Shown piece after piece: positions 34,641-46,084 of a DNA stretch of 64,000 nucleotides. Origin of the DNA: Plazaster borealis (Eukaryota; Echinodermata; Asteroidea; Forcipulatida; Labidiasteridae); assembly GCA_021014325.1 (NCBI GenBank), contig JAJGQC010000420.1, positions 1 to 64,000 on the forward strand, in the 5' to 3' direction. Under the pieces are notes generated by a model that saw only the letters and a list, made by a program, of their open reading frames with translations, was not told where the DNA came from and searched no databases. Position 1 is the stretch's first letter, and each line of letters begins with the position of its first letter. The position numbers and the translations under genes were made by a program.

Positions 34641-37387
34641 ATTCCACACTAATGGGCACAAAAGTGTGAAATGGGAGGAGAACAAGGGATAGTAATGACA
34701 ACATGAAGTATGTTGTCATGTATATTTGTCTGTGTGTACGTTCAAAGGCACATGAGGATTGAGGTTTCAAAAGGTATGACCGAGCATTTAGGAAATTGAA
34801 GGAAATATAGATCGTCAAGATTTATATGTAACGAAGACAGACATTTTTGTTATCATTTGACAGAAGTTTTACTACAATATATTGATTGGTCTAATGTTGT
34901 CCATCTACCAATTCTGCAGACCCTTAGGGATATTTAAGAAAAATATTAGATCAAAAACGAAGTGATAGGTCAAACGTGAACGAAACGTTGTCTGCCCAAA
35001 GTTCGCACATGACTAATTTCAAATTGTTATTTGCTAAATACCCGTGGCAATATCTAAGTTTCGCTGCGAACAGTCATAAAGGATTAGGAATGTTACTTGC
35101 ACAATGTTCTGTCTTTTCTTTATTCTTTCTTGACTTCCATGGCCATTTGTCTGTCTTTGTTATGTAACACTTTTTTAAAATGACCTTGTTTTTTCTAAAA
35201 GTAACTGATTTATTAATTCTTTTGTTGGTTTAAACAATCATGAACAGATTTGAAATGTACAGGAGAAGACTGCAACAAAATAGTCACTTTTGTCACACCC
35301 TCTCATCCCTCTCTTACAAAGCTATCTTTTGCCCCAGTAGTGTAGAATTTCTCAAATTGCAGTTCAGAAACCATTTATCCATTACTCACGACTGTGATCT
35401 TGTCCCTGAAACAATCCAAAGTTTCCTTTTCCCCAAGCTTTTGCTAAATTGTTCTGCTTAAAACCCTGCGTGCCACCATCAAAACAAAAATCACACGCTT
35501 ACGCCATCGGACAGTAGGCTACTGTCCCTTTGTATTAGCGTGTAATTCATTTTTTGTGGAGAACCCAATCACTTTCAAATGGCCCAAACCATTAGATAGG
35601 ACCCTTCTCAATTCATCCAAATAAACAACCAGTTCACTGCTTACAGCCATTGTACAAGTATACAGAAAAATCCATCTGAAAACTATTTGGTTCATTTCAC
35701 CCAGTAGTGGCTATTGACCAAGGTCAAGTAACTGCTCTACCATTCCTATGGGAATTCCGGAAGAGCTGGTCATTATTTTGGATTTGTTTGGGTGGAAAAG
35801 CCCCCTGATGGTACCAAGACATTAACCACGCTGTTTGGCTAGGTGAAGATGGGGAATGTTGAACATTTTAGATTAAACAAACAATTAATGGCGGAGTACT
35901 GATTATTTAATTAAAAATGAACAGTGGTCCACAGTCCGATGGCATCATGTTAAGAATCACTATGGGCCTAATTTCAGAAAACTGCTGCAGAAAATGATGC
36001 TTATTGACAGTTTCCTGCTCAGAGCAAAACTTAGCAGGAAACCAGTCACAGGCGGTACATGTTATTATTCTAGTAAGCAAAATTGGTGTCTATGAACATG
36101 GGGCCAGTAGTTAAAATCAAAACAAATTACAAATAAATTTAGCCAGGCATTCAAAAGTAATAGCATGATAAGAAATCAGCAGAGAGGCTAGAGGCATGCA
36201 GGCAGTCTTCTTAAGATAGAAGACGAGACTAATCGCATACTAGGCTGGACCATTGCCCCAAAGAAGGCATTATTCAAAGAAGTTCCCCAGGTAAACCAAC
36301 TAGAGGTCTCATTACATGATGGTTTTAACAATTGTAAGAAAGCTCTGACCATTATCGTCTATTACACAGTATAACACTGAAAGTGCTCATACAAAAGCAG
36401 AAACAAAATGTTTTGCCAATGAGTGAGTCCAGTGACATGGCCTAAAGTCTAGTTCGAGAGGGTTTTTAGCCCCTTTACTGAGAAAGAGGCTTTACATCAC
36501 TAGACCATGACAAAGTTCTGAGTATGAGAAATTGCCTCATCTTTGATTTACAGATTACAATCTTCGAGAATTGGTTTGCTCTTTGAGTCACTTGCCATAT
36601 CAAAACAATGGTACATATTGGAACAGTGACACTCAAACAACGATTACAATTTCCTACCTGATTGAATTTGATGTCCAGGTTTAGGATCAATCGAAGCTTT
36701 GGCATGTGCGGTGCCATCACAGTGAGTGTACTATCAGGCATGACGTGCAGATTCTTGGCCAAACTTAAATACGACATTTAGCTTCTTGAAGACATGTCTT
36801 GTAAATGGAGAGGATCCTATAAATTAATTGTAAGCACATGGGTTGAATGATGCATAGTTGATGACCCTAATCCTTGATCATCCAGATGCTCTGATTCTCC
36901 ACTTTCCTACATGTGCAAAATGCCCCCAATCTTTTAAATCAACCACGTTTTTAACTTCAATATCTTAGATTTTCCTTGGAACAAACTTCCAAGAAAAAAG
37001 GGAAGTCAGCTGATCCACTGAGAAGTTGCATGCCTGATACAAGGTATTAGGCCGTGATTTTGATTGCATCACAAATTTAGAAAACAAGACGTCTCATCAC
37101 TTGTTACAGTTTTGAAGTGACTGATTTATTTTACCCAGTGAGAGAAAGCTATGATTATTAGGCCTATCTTCTTTCACAGTATAACAATCTCGGAAAGTGC
37201 TTACAAATATGCAGAACATAAAAGCTCTTGACAGTGACATGGCCCGGAGAGATTGGTTAAAGACAGCTTGCCACCTTGCTCTAAAATTGAAAACTAACAT
37301 GAATACTAACATACACTTTTTGCCTAGGGAATGGCCCTCTATTTACATAAGCCTGGGAAGATTCCTCGTCTTTGATTATCAAGTTAT
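34641..37387. other. Intergenic, no supported gene
   Basis: AT-rich sequence with scattered repeat fragments, including a weak relative of the GGGCCTAATTTCA MITE near 35,964-36,050. Open frames here lack motifs. No RNA gene was recognised. Confidence 0.55.
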
Positions 37388-37616
37388 TTGCATATGGTTA
37401 GAAAGATGTTTTAAAAGTAGAATACGATGATCCACACAAATATGCCTCGAAATTGCATGGTTTTCCTTTTACTTTGCGAACTAACACGGTCGGCCATCCA
37501 CAAAATGGCCGACCGTGTTTGTTCACGATGTAAAAGGAAAACCATGCAATTTCGAGGCATATTTGTGTGGATCATTGTATTCTACTTTTAAAACACCTTT
37601 CTATAACCATATGCAT
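37388..37616. mobile_element. Near-perfect hairpin element
   Basis: Arms of about 108 bp are almost exact inverses, with CATATGGTTAGAAAG, TTTTAAAAGTAGAATAC, CACACAAATATGCCTCGAAA and ACACGGTCGGCCAT. They are separated by a loop of about ten bases (CCACAAA). A fragment of the right flank family occurs at 13,935-14,050. It is non-coding. Such a long, little-diverged hairpin suggests a young fold-back insertion. Confidence 0.85.
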
Positions 37617-39159
37617 GTTTTAACAAACGGTTACAAATGCTTGTTATAGACCAACTCGTCCGAACCAAGGCAACGTGTCCCTTTAATATGCAAAGTCCAT
37701 CTCAGTTAGCGCTCCAACAACATGTTTTTTGTTTTAGCCATAATGACCTTGACATTTGACCAAAGGGGTCCGACAAAAACATGGTTCTGGGGAGGGGGAG
37801 GATCACAGGACCAATCCACACACCAAGTTTTTTAGTTCACATTTGAGTCATTATTGAGTTATAATTTGCACGCACACACGCACACATGTTTACAAGTCCC
37901 GCTTACCGAGGACTTCTCTTTGTTCTCTTCGTTCTTCTCTTTGTTCTCCCATTGTTTGGACATTGTTTAAAGTCCTCGGTTTGAATGGATAGACACGCTC
38001 ACACACAAAAGTGTGTAAACACCTGCAATCAGTTGAGGGATTTAAAGCGGAAGATGTAATTTAAAACTTGAAAAAATCATAACTCCTGTACCATACAATG
38101 ATTTTTACAATCTTTACATCATTAGAAAGGTCTTTAAAATTTCAACAAGCGCTACACAAAATGTGACCCTTTCGATCTTGACTTCCGGTTTAAATCTGAA
38201 GTTGAAGTTTAATATTTTAATTAATCATAACTCCTTAAGCGCTGCAGCATCGCGCAGTATTTGACTGTACCGTCGTGAACAAATTGTGTTTAGTCATTAA
38301 CGGTGCGGTCAAAAAATTTGAAATTTTTCATAATCCTCGACTCCCCCCATCTACAACACTGTAAAAGCCTGTTTAGCTTGGGGTGAGTCATCAACCTATA
38401 CAGTCACCTTTAACTTCGAAGCCCCATAAAATCCCATGGGAATTGTATACCCATTGACATACGATACACCCTACAAGGTCATTGATCTTGTGCCTCTACT
38501 ATCAGGCAGTCAATCATCCTGTCACTCTGGCTCTGTGGTTGGAGACCTCAGGCCGACACAAGAGGACCAGGTGTTAATTATAAAATGGCCAGGGTGGGCC
38601 AAATAAATAAGATACCTTGTTTCTCAGTAGACTGGTAAGCAGTGCAAAAAAGCGAAAAGAGTTGGATTTGGGTAACCTTTTGTTGCCTTTTTGAGGGTTC
38701 TGGGGATTCAGTGAACCTTTCTGAGTCTATTGAAACCATGTTAGAAGAGTTTGTGAGGAGCTATAAAAACTTACACGAATGCGTAACGGTGCAGTCAGCG
38801 ACTGCACCATGAGGGGACCACGTTAGTATGACCTTGATACTGCAGCGCAGAGTTAACCAGACAATGTTTTAAAAAGTATACAACATTGTTAGGGTCTTCA
38901 AAAGTCAATAAACGCAGCACAAAGTGTGTACCCATAATCCTGGAGCTCTCTTAGTGGGAGTATATACTATTTGGGTTCGGCAGCTCTTTTGTAAAAGTCA
39001 GAGTAAGAAATGTAATGCGCATTTTACCATAACACGTTCAAAAGCGCATTACAAAAATCTTCAATATCATAAAAAAAGTCAACACAATTGAGTAAAACAG
39101 CAAAGTTAGAAATAACAATATTGCACAAATATAACACAAATTAGCCACAAGCTTGTTTA
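37617..39159. other. Intergenic, no supported gene
   Basis: Non-coding DNA with short CA-rich bits near 37,870 and a TTCTCTTTGTTCTC duplication near 37,915-37,945. Nothing gene-like was seen. Confidence 0.55.
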
Positions 39160-40130
39160 ACAAGAAAAGTCTTTAGCTTAGTCTTAAAAACAGAAAGAGA
39201 CTGTATCGAGTGAATGTGAGAGGGTAATTCGCTCCAAAGTGTCGGTGCAGCTGGAATAAATGACTTTTCCCTAGAGGATTTTTGCATTTCACCTTGTGGG
39301 TAATTTAAGAGTAACCTGTTATTAGAGAAGGCAGAGAATAGTCAGAATGGTTTTTACATGAAGGGCCCTGAATGCCAATACAATAATTGTGAATTGAATG
39401 CGATAGTGAATAGGCAGCCAATATAACTAATGCGATAGTGAATAGGCAGCCAATATAACTAATGTAGTAAGGGAGTAATGAGTGGCTCCATCTTGATGTA
39501 CCGGTACCACATACAAGCCTAGCAGCGGCATTTTGAACTTTCTACAGTCTAGCTAATTGTAAATTCGGTAGACCCTAAAATAAACTATTGCAGTATTCAA
39601 GACGGACAGTTATAAAATTGTGAACTAAAACAATTAACGCCTTTCTAGACAAATATTTCCTAATTCTTTTGATATAATGAATATGATAAAGTGCAGTGGA
39701 ACAATTCTTTGTAATGTGCTTGTTCATAGTCAATCACGAGTCAAACAAGCAGCCCTAAGTTGCATACTTGTAATAAGGGTGGAATAATGTGGGTGAAATA
39801 GCACAATCATTCACTCTTAAATCTGATATTGTTAATTTAGATAAATACAATTGGGTACCAATAATGATAATTTCAGTTTTGGCATCGTTTATCATCGGCT
39901 CATCTTGCAACATCCATTGACGCAAATCCCTTTTTACAATTTCCCATGGCTGCAGAGCCTGCTCTTGGTTTACAATACTACATTGTTGGAAAGATATCTA
40001 CAGGTGTGTGTCGTCGGCATAGCAATGAGTGTTAGGGAGATGCTACTCTACTCTATCAAACAATTTGGAGATTTAATGTACTATAGTATCAAAAGCAGCA
40101 CTGAGATCTAAGAGTACAAGTAAAGTAAGA
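39160..40130 (-). pseudogene. L2-like reverse transcriptase fragment
   Basis: On the minus strand, translation with frameshifts gives VLLDLSAAFDTI (about 40,120-40,085), then CYADDTH (about 40,010-40,030), then LEYCNS, QNAAARLVCG, YWLPIHYRI and a final FKTKLKTFLVKQA block near 39,160. This is the late RT order of L2/Rex-type non-LTR elements. A deletion removed the segment between the first two catalytic blocks, and a 33-bp direct duplication (GCGATAGTGAATAGGCAGCC repeat) lies at 39,400-39,466. It is dead. Confidence 0.8.
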
Positions 40131-40872
40131 TGTTAAGAATTAATTTTAATTAAAATATCATTTGCAGCCCATATATAAATTAAACTGCACAAATAAATAG
40201 ATAATAAATCACATCGACGTTTAATTAAGATAACAATTCTCTATACAAACACGGTCAAGAAGTTAATACAGGCACTTTCACTTAGAAGGAATACGTTGAT
40301 AGCTTTATCATCTTTCCATTAGGCTGGTCTTTACAAGTTTTCTATGGTGTTTTTCAGTCCATTGTAAAATAGCTATATGTTTGTTCCAGAACTTTCAACA
40401 CGTGCTGTTCTTAAAAAGTGTTTGTCATGTGCATTAATGCTTGCTTATCTTATCACTGTTGAAGTGATACATGTAACACACTAATCCATGTGTTTCTGTT
40501 TAGCCCGATGATTACATAACTTTATGATTCTAGTCGTCTGTTAAAAATTAGCTCAGTGTGATTGGCTGAAGTTTCAGCCAAGTTTTTACAGGCACTGTCA
40601 GTTAGAATGAATAAGTTGATGGAATAATCGTCTTCATTTAGAATTGTATCTACCAAGCAGTTATCTGTAAAAGTTAATGAGCATCACCATTAATAACAAA
40701 GACCTAAATGCTCCGCAATAATTTACAGATTTTTAAAAATCAATTAATGAGCACAAGGCAATCCATTCGCAACCCACATCGTTGAACAAATATGAATTCG
40801 TCCACTGAGCAGAAGCAACGTTGTAAAACTCCTTTAACATGGCTTTCTTATGTTTAACTTGTAGACATAAAA
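40131..40872. other. Intergenic, downstream of GPCR paralog 2
   Basis: AT-rich; includes two copies of an ACAGGCACT..CACTTAGA-like block shared with GPCR flanks elsewhere (40,268 and 40,590). This suggests an older, deleted receptor unit in the tandem. No reading frame is supported. Confidence 0.5.
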
Positions 40873-41823
40873 CTATAATGCGATTTCAACTGGGGCAACC
40901 GATCTGTTGCAACATGGAAATCTCTTTGAGAGGATTTTCTTAGCTGTTTGACGAAATGCCCTATTGAAGAGACAATAGATGATAATATTGAACATGCTGT
41001 TGCTTATAATTAACCAAAATATTAGAAATTGCAGCCAATCCGGAGAAGACACTCCTGGTAAAGATGTCATAATTTTCATAGTTAGAGATGGTGTGGAACA
41101 TCCAGCAAATGTCAAAGTAACAACAAGGAATGTCTTGAGAGCTTTGTTTTCATGGTTACGGTTTGCCCCATTGTTGCCGTTTTGATTCAGTCTTTCCTCA
41201 TGTTGGCGACTGATTTTAATCAAACGATAGTAAATATATGACATTAACAATGTGGGAAATATATCTCCAAGAAGAAGGAACAAAAGATGAAAAAAGAATG
41301 AGGCGTTACCATAATGGCATCCTTGCAAGATATTATCAAATTGTGCAGGCATCTGGTTTACCAGTTTGTTGAATAAAGTAAAACATAAACTGAGTATTGA
41401 CAGAAAAAGCACAACCAGTTTAACCCGAGATGTGGTACACCACAGAGGAAACTTGTAGGGTCGGGTTACAGCCAGGAACCGTTCAATGTTCAAACAAACA
41501 ATTGAAAGTACGGACATTGTTAGACACATTGTGGAAAACATGTTAACCAACTCGCAGTCCACATCACCAAACGGCCACAAGTCCAGAGCAGATGATACAA
41601 CATTGAGTAAAGCCATAAGTCCAACAAGGAGATCCGATACAGCCAGTGTTGTCATTAGAATTTTGGTGCTATCAGCTAAGCTGGTTACACGACGTGTCAC
41701 GGCAATTGAAAGAATATTCCCAGATATAATCAGCAGTGCAATGATGGCGATGAAACAAGTACGGAGGGTAATGAGGACTGGGGACAGACCCGACGCTACT
41801 GTGGATGTAGAGTTCATGTTCAC
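40873..41823 (-). CDS. Intronless class A GPCR, paralog 2
   Basis: A 316-residue frame, about 75% alike to paralog 1 by eye. It keeps the N-terminal NST glycosylation signal, SGN in TM1, LAVSD in TM2, the TM3 and ECL2 cysteines, NIERFLAV after TM3, SYIYYRL in TM5 and NIIIY in TM7. In TM6 the toggle position is serine (FAGCSTP), where paralog 1 has tyrosine and most class A receptors have tryptophan. The C-terminal tail differs (SKRFPCCNRS with a cysteine pair, a possible palmitoylation site). A second ATG two codons in (41,817) is an equally good start. The gene is single-exon and the ligand unknown. Confidence 0.9.
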   Translation of the reverse strand: MNMNSTSTVASGLSPVLITLRTCFIAIIALLIISGNILSIAVTRRVTSLADSTKILMTTLAVSDLLVGLMALLNVVSSALDLWPFGDVDCELVNMFSTMCLTMSVLSIVCLNIERFLAVTRPYKFPLWCTTSRVKLVVLFLSILSLCFTLFNKLVNQMPAQFDNILQGCHYGNASFFFHLLFLLLGDIFPTLLMSYIYYRLIKISRQHEERLNQNGNNGANRNHENKALKTFLVVTLTFAGCSTPSLTMKIMTSLPGVSSPDWLQFLIFWLIISNSMFNIIIYCLFNRAFRQTAKKILSKRFPCCNRSVAPVEIAL

Positions 41824-42984
41824 AACAGACGTTGTCGTGGTTGTTTACCAAATCCAATCTTCAGCAAAATTACTGATTCTAGAACCTTTCCAACAGTATC
41901 CTCGAGTTTATAGTAATACCTTATTTACTCCAGGGCTTCCAACTCGTGATGTTATTGTAGAGTAGGCCTACGTGTCGACAACGTTTGTCATGTGCACCAA
42001 TAACCACTTGTCACAGTTAAAAAGAGAGTGTCAGACTCTGTTGCTTGTGTTGACGTCAAGCCTTAAGAAGACACAACTTGATGAATCAAGATTTATTTCA
42101 TTGAATAATTTGAACCCGGCACGATAGGTAAGCAATACACATCTCAAACTCTGTTAGGATACCCAGTGAACACTACTATCTGAGCAGCATGCACACTGAT
42201 GAATGGCATAAACGATTAGAGTACAACAAAATACTGTAAAAACATTGACAGCAATTATGCAGGCAGTACTTAGAAGAATTAACTTGATGGATTAATAATT
42301 TTTCCATTAGGGTGGTATTAACCAGTTCTTTGTGAAAGTCATTAGCACTGTCAGTCAAAAAGAGCTGCTCAGCGCCTCCGCAATAACTACAGCCAGTACG
42401 TGTTGATATTGCCTATCAATCTGTGGTTGATATTAAACTGCCTTGTAACCCTGATTGACAGCGTGTGTTATTGAGAATAACCAAGCATTAGTCTGTGTAG
42501 CAAAAACAATTGAAGACAAAAGTAGATAGTTGCTCTAAATTTAACGTTTACCCTGTCAAGTAAAAACTCGTAGTGTACAATACAGGGATCGGATTAGACT
42601 TGTTGACAAGTCGTTAAATATTTGTCGTGATGATAGCGTTCCGACTCTCTCCGCGATTCTCGTGACACGGGTGATGTTCTCGCGAGACTGCTAGCCCCGC
42701 GAGACTACTGCTCTCGCGACTACGGTGTCATTTAACGACCTGTGAAACCCGACAGTTGTACGTATTTATTTATGCACGTTTGTACGTTGTACATTACTAC
42801 AGTTGGCGTGGCATTTTATCAGATGGTGGTAATACTTTCAAATACTGTGAATAAACTGATTTGTTTAGACTGAGAGCGTTTGTAAATGAGTTTTGTTCTG
42901 TTATAACTGCTTCAATAATAGTTTTATCAATAATGCGTACTTAGCATAGAGAGTAAATCCTTTTGTTTTTGTGATTTTATTCAG
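41824..42984. other. Upstream DNA of GPCR paralog 2
   Basis: Up to about 42,480 the sequence is the duplicated GPCR upstream region described at 32,140-33,060. Beyond it, a CTCGCGAGA-rich patch (42,650-42,725) and AT-rich DNA lead to the isolated exon. No open gene is supported. Confidence 0.55.
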
Positions 42985-43075
42985 GCAAGTCTAAGGCCAA
43001 GACCTCATCTCCCAAACCAGACAGCTCAAGGCCACGTGCCACAAACACCACCACGGGAACCTGTGCCAGCACCAG
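42985..43075 (+). CDS. Isolated internal exon, Ser/Thr/Lys-rich
   Basis: A 91-bp open segment lies between a good acceptor (TTTTATTCAG, ending 42,984) and a donor (GTATGA from 43,076). Read in the only fully open frame it encodes about 30 residues rich in Lys, Ser, Pro and Thr (KSKAKTSSPKPDSSRPRA and on), with no stop. It has the look of a disordered linker exon of a larger gene whose other exons lie outside the region or were missed. No function can be assigned. Confidence 0.4.
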
Positions 43076-43106
43076 GTATGATCCACTATTGACCTTAGCC
43101 ACTTTA

Positions 43107-43476
43107 AAGGCATCGTACACGTTTGGTAATTGTCAAAAACCAGTGTTCTCATTTGGTGTATCCCAACATATGCCTAAAATAACAAGCCTGTGAAAATTTG
43201 GGCTCAATTGGTCATCGAAGTTGCATGAAAATGATGAAAGAAAATACACCCTTGTTGTACAATCTGTGTGCTTTCGGTTAGTCATAAAAACTTCTTGCAA
43301 GAAGTTTTTATTATTTTATAGTGAGAAATTACCTCTTTCTCAAAAACTACGTTACTGCAGAGGAAGTCGTTTCTTACAATGTTTTATACTATCAACAGCT
43401 CTCTGTTGCTCGTTACCAAGTCAGTTTTTATGCTAATATATATTTTGAGTAATTGCCAAACGTGTACGATACCTTT
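43107..43476. mobile_element. MITE family A, copy 2 (inverted)
   Basis: A 370-bp element with ends AAAGGCATCGTACACGTTTG and its complement. Interior blocks (ACCAGTGTTCTCATTTGGTG, CTGTGAAAATTTGGGCTCAA, TTTTATACTATCAACAG) match the element at 7,471 in the reverse order. It contains a short AACTTCTTGCAAGAAGTT hairpin. It has no coding capacity. Confidence 0.85.
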
Positions 43477-43884
43477 AATAAGGAATTTGAGGTTCGTTTG
43501 TAAGATTATATCGACATGTACCGGTATTATATACCGGTATCTATTTAAGATTTGTCCCTAGCCTCATACACATGATTATTTTAAAGTGTCACTAGCGCGA
43601 TTTTTTTTATTTAGGTTCCCTTTTCCAATAAAACTGTAGAATGATACTTCATTATGTCACATAAAAAAAAATTAAAAAATGTCATTTTGGTCATGCCTAA
43701 ACAACGATTTTTACAGCCCCATTTGTTGGCACTCGCCACTCCGAATCGCGAAAAGATCCTCTGTGCCTCAGGATTCCGCGAACAACTGCGTGACGTCACC
43801 GGGTGGATAGATCTGTGTGTTGACAAGCACTAACAGCGTCCCACACTGCGTGAACGAATATACTATCTCCAAAAAATCGGATGC
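43477..43884. other. Intergenic, no supported gene
   Basis: AT-rich DNA with an ACCGGTATTATATACCGGT inverted repeat near 43,519-43,538. No gene was seen. Confidence 0.55.
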
Positions 43885-44282
43885 GCCGTGGGCTCAACAG
43901 CAAGCCCTGAAATATGTGATATTACACTACATGCTCTGGAAAATCAAATCTTGGAAAAAGCTGAAAACATTTTAACATGGTGGCGCTATAGAGACGACAT
44001 ACTTGCCATCTATAACAGCACCCTTGAAAACTTCAAGAGCCTTATCCACAACATGAATCAAATACACCCAACCCTCAAATTTACTTTGAGGCCTCTGATA
44101 CTTCAATCAAGCATCTTGACTTAACAATTTTCAAAGGTACAAGGTTCAATGAAAATGGTATTCTTGACACAAAAGTCTATACCAAACCCACTGAAACCTA
44201 CCAATACCTACACAAAACATCATCCCATCCCCCACATGTGTTCAAAGCATTCGGATACGGAGAAACACTCCGTTTAGAGAGA
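43885..44282 (+). pseudogene. Penelope-like element RT fragment
   Basis: Plus-strand translation, with one frameshift near 44,085, gives MGSTASPEI, a YRDDILAI box, NQIHPTLKFT, IKHLDLTIF, TKPTETYQYLH and HPPHVFKAF, ending at LRLER. This is the order of the RT palm and thumb in Penelope-like elements, whose RT carries such KPT..YLH and HPPH blocks. The GIY-YIG endonuclease that would follow is absent because the sequence switches abruptly at about 44,282 into a minus-strand L1/Tx1-like element. Confidence 0.8.
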
Positions 44283-46064
44283 CAAGAAAACGGCGCCCAT
44301 GTTTTTCTGCTCGACGTAATCCCGAACGTTCCGGAGTAAGTGTGCATTTTCCAGTATGGATCTACCCGCCACCGAACAGGTTTGGTCTAAATGAATAACA
44401 CTGTTCAAGACTGTGCATAGTCTGGTGGGGAGTATTTTGGAGATGATCTTGTAGTCAACGTTTAACAAAGAGATCGGGCGCCAGTTTTTAAGTTCTTCTC
44501 GGCTACCTTTGTTCTTGAAAATTAGGGTGATTAGCCCGTTCTTTTGTGTTTTGCTCAACGTGCCTTTGTCAAAAATAGAGTTGAGGACATTGCAAATATC
44601 CTGCCCAATCTCATTAAAAAACGTTTTGTAGAACTCGGCGGGCAGTCCATCTAGGCCTGGGGATTTGCCCGCCTCCATACTGAACAATGCGTTTTGTACC
44701 TCGGACAAGGTCACCGGCCTCTCGAGTGAAATTTCCTCCTCTGGGCTCAGCGACCTGTCAATTGAATCCAGAAAGAAGTCGATCTCTTTTTGTTCGACCG
44801 GGGTAGACGTGTACAGTCCTTCATAGTAATTCCGACATGCATCACTCATTTCTAAGGGAACATTGGTCAAACGCCCGTCCCGGTCTTGGAGTCTCTGCAT
44901 GCGCTTGCCATCTGGGTCTTTTGTGTTTGGGCACTGAATGTTGTGTTCACCTTTAATCTTGTTAGATTGACGGTAGCTCTGGAATTTGCTACCGTCTTGT
45001 TTTTTACCGTTCTCTGTGAATACTAATTTGGCTGCTTTTAGCCTTTTCGTTCAAGATTACGCCTCCTGGAGGCGTTAACGGAAAACGAAATAACCGCTCT
45101 TTCATGTTGGCTTTCCTTGTCCCACCAATCGGTGATTGTTTCAAAGTGGTGTTGGTTGTTTTTTCCAATTAATCGGCCCAGGTAGTTTTAAATCGGCCCA
45201 GGTAGTTTTAACCATATTTTGAAAATCTACCTGGGTTAGGTGACCTGTGTTAAGTTTCCAGTATCCTTTTCCAGTTTTTTGGATTAGGTTGGATACTTTT
45301 GTTGCAACAAGCTCATGGTCAGACAAGGAAAAGGAGTTATTTCACTTTCCGCATCAACGGACAGTTCACGGGACAAGAAAATTTTGTCTATACGGGTGGC
45401 TTTCGAATCGTCTGCACTCTGCCAGGTGAATCTTTTTACTCTGGGGTGTTGGTCCCGCCAGGTATCAACTAAGTCGTGACGTTGGACAGTGCGGAACAAT
45501 TCCCTAGCCCCCGATGCCTTGATGGTTTTGTGGTTGATTCGTTGAGTCGAGGCCCGGGTCAGAAATACAATTAAAATCGCCCCCGAGGATGATATGCCTC
45601 ATGCCTCGGGTGTGCAGTGGGAGCTGGTCTCTGAACAAACGCTGCCTTTGTTTGGGGTCGTTAGGCGCATAACAATTAATGATTCTGAACCGGGCCTCAG
45701 AGCCCGGCAAAGTTATTGTAATTGAAATCAACCTCCCTTCTTTGTCCCGTAACTGGTTCGTTGGTCTCCAGGAAAACCGATTTGAGAACAAAATGGCTAC
45801 CCCACAACTGGAGTTGGTCCCGAAAGACCAATGCCCTTTAGATTTGAAATCTTTGGCCCAAACTCTTGCTTCGTGGAAGCCCGAGGCATGGGTCTCCTGC
45901 AACAGTAGAATGTCGGGTTTGCTACTGTCTACCCAGGAGGTGGCAATTTGACTATGTTTACCCGGGTTTCTTATACCATTAACATTTAAAGTACATATTT
46001 TAACATTCATAGCAATGATAAATAACAACAAACTAGCATTACACATGGTTTTAAGCTTATTCAT
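44283..46064 (-). pseudogene. ORF2 (endonuclease-RT) of L1/Tx1-like element 1
   Basis: The minus strand begins with an AP endonuclease at 46,064: LNVNGIRNP, DILLLQETH, INCYAPNDP and GGDFNC, then a frame change near 45,500, then SKATRIDKIFLS and MSDHELVATK. The RT part (44,900-44,283) has SPGLDGLPAEFYK, LITLIFKNKGSREEL, NWRPISLLNVDYKI and VIHLDQTCSVAGR, then stops where the Penelope-like fragment begins. The catalytic YADD region is gone. At least two frame breaks show that it is dead. It is close in sequence to element 2 at 49,664-53,209, which is the same family. Confidence 0.85.
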
Positions 46065-46084
46065 TTGTTTACAGTTCGTACAGT

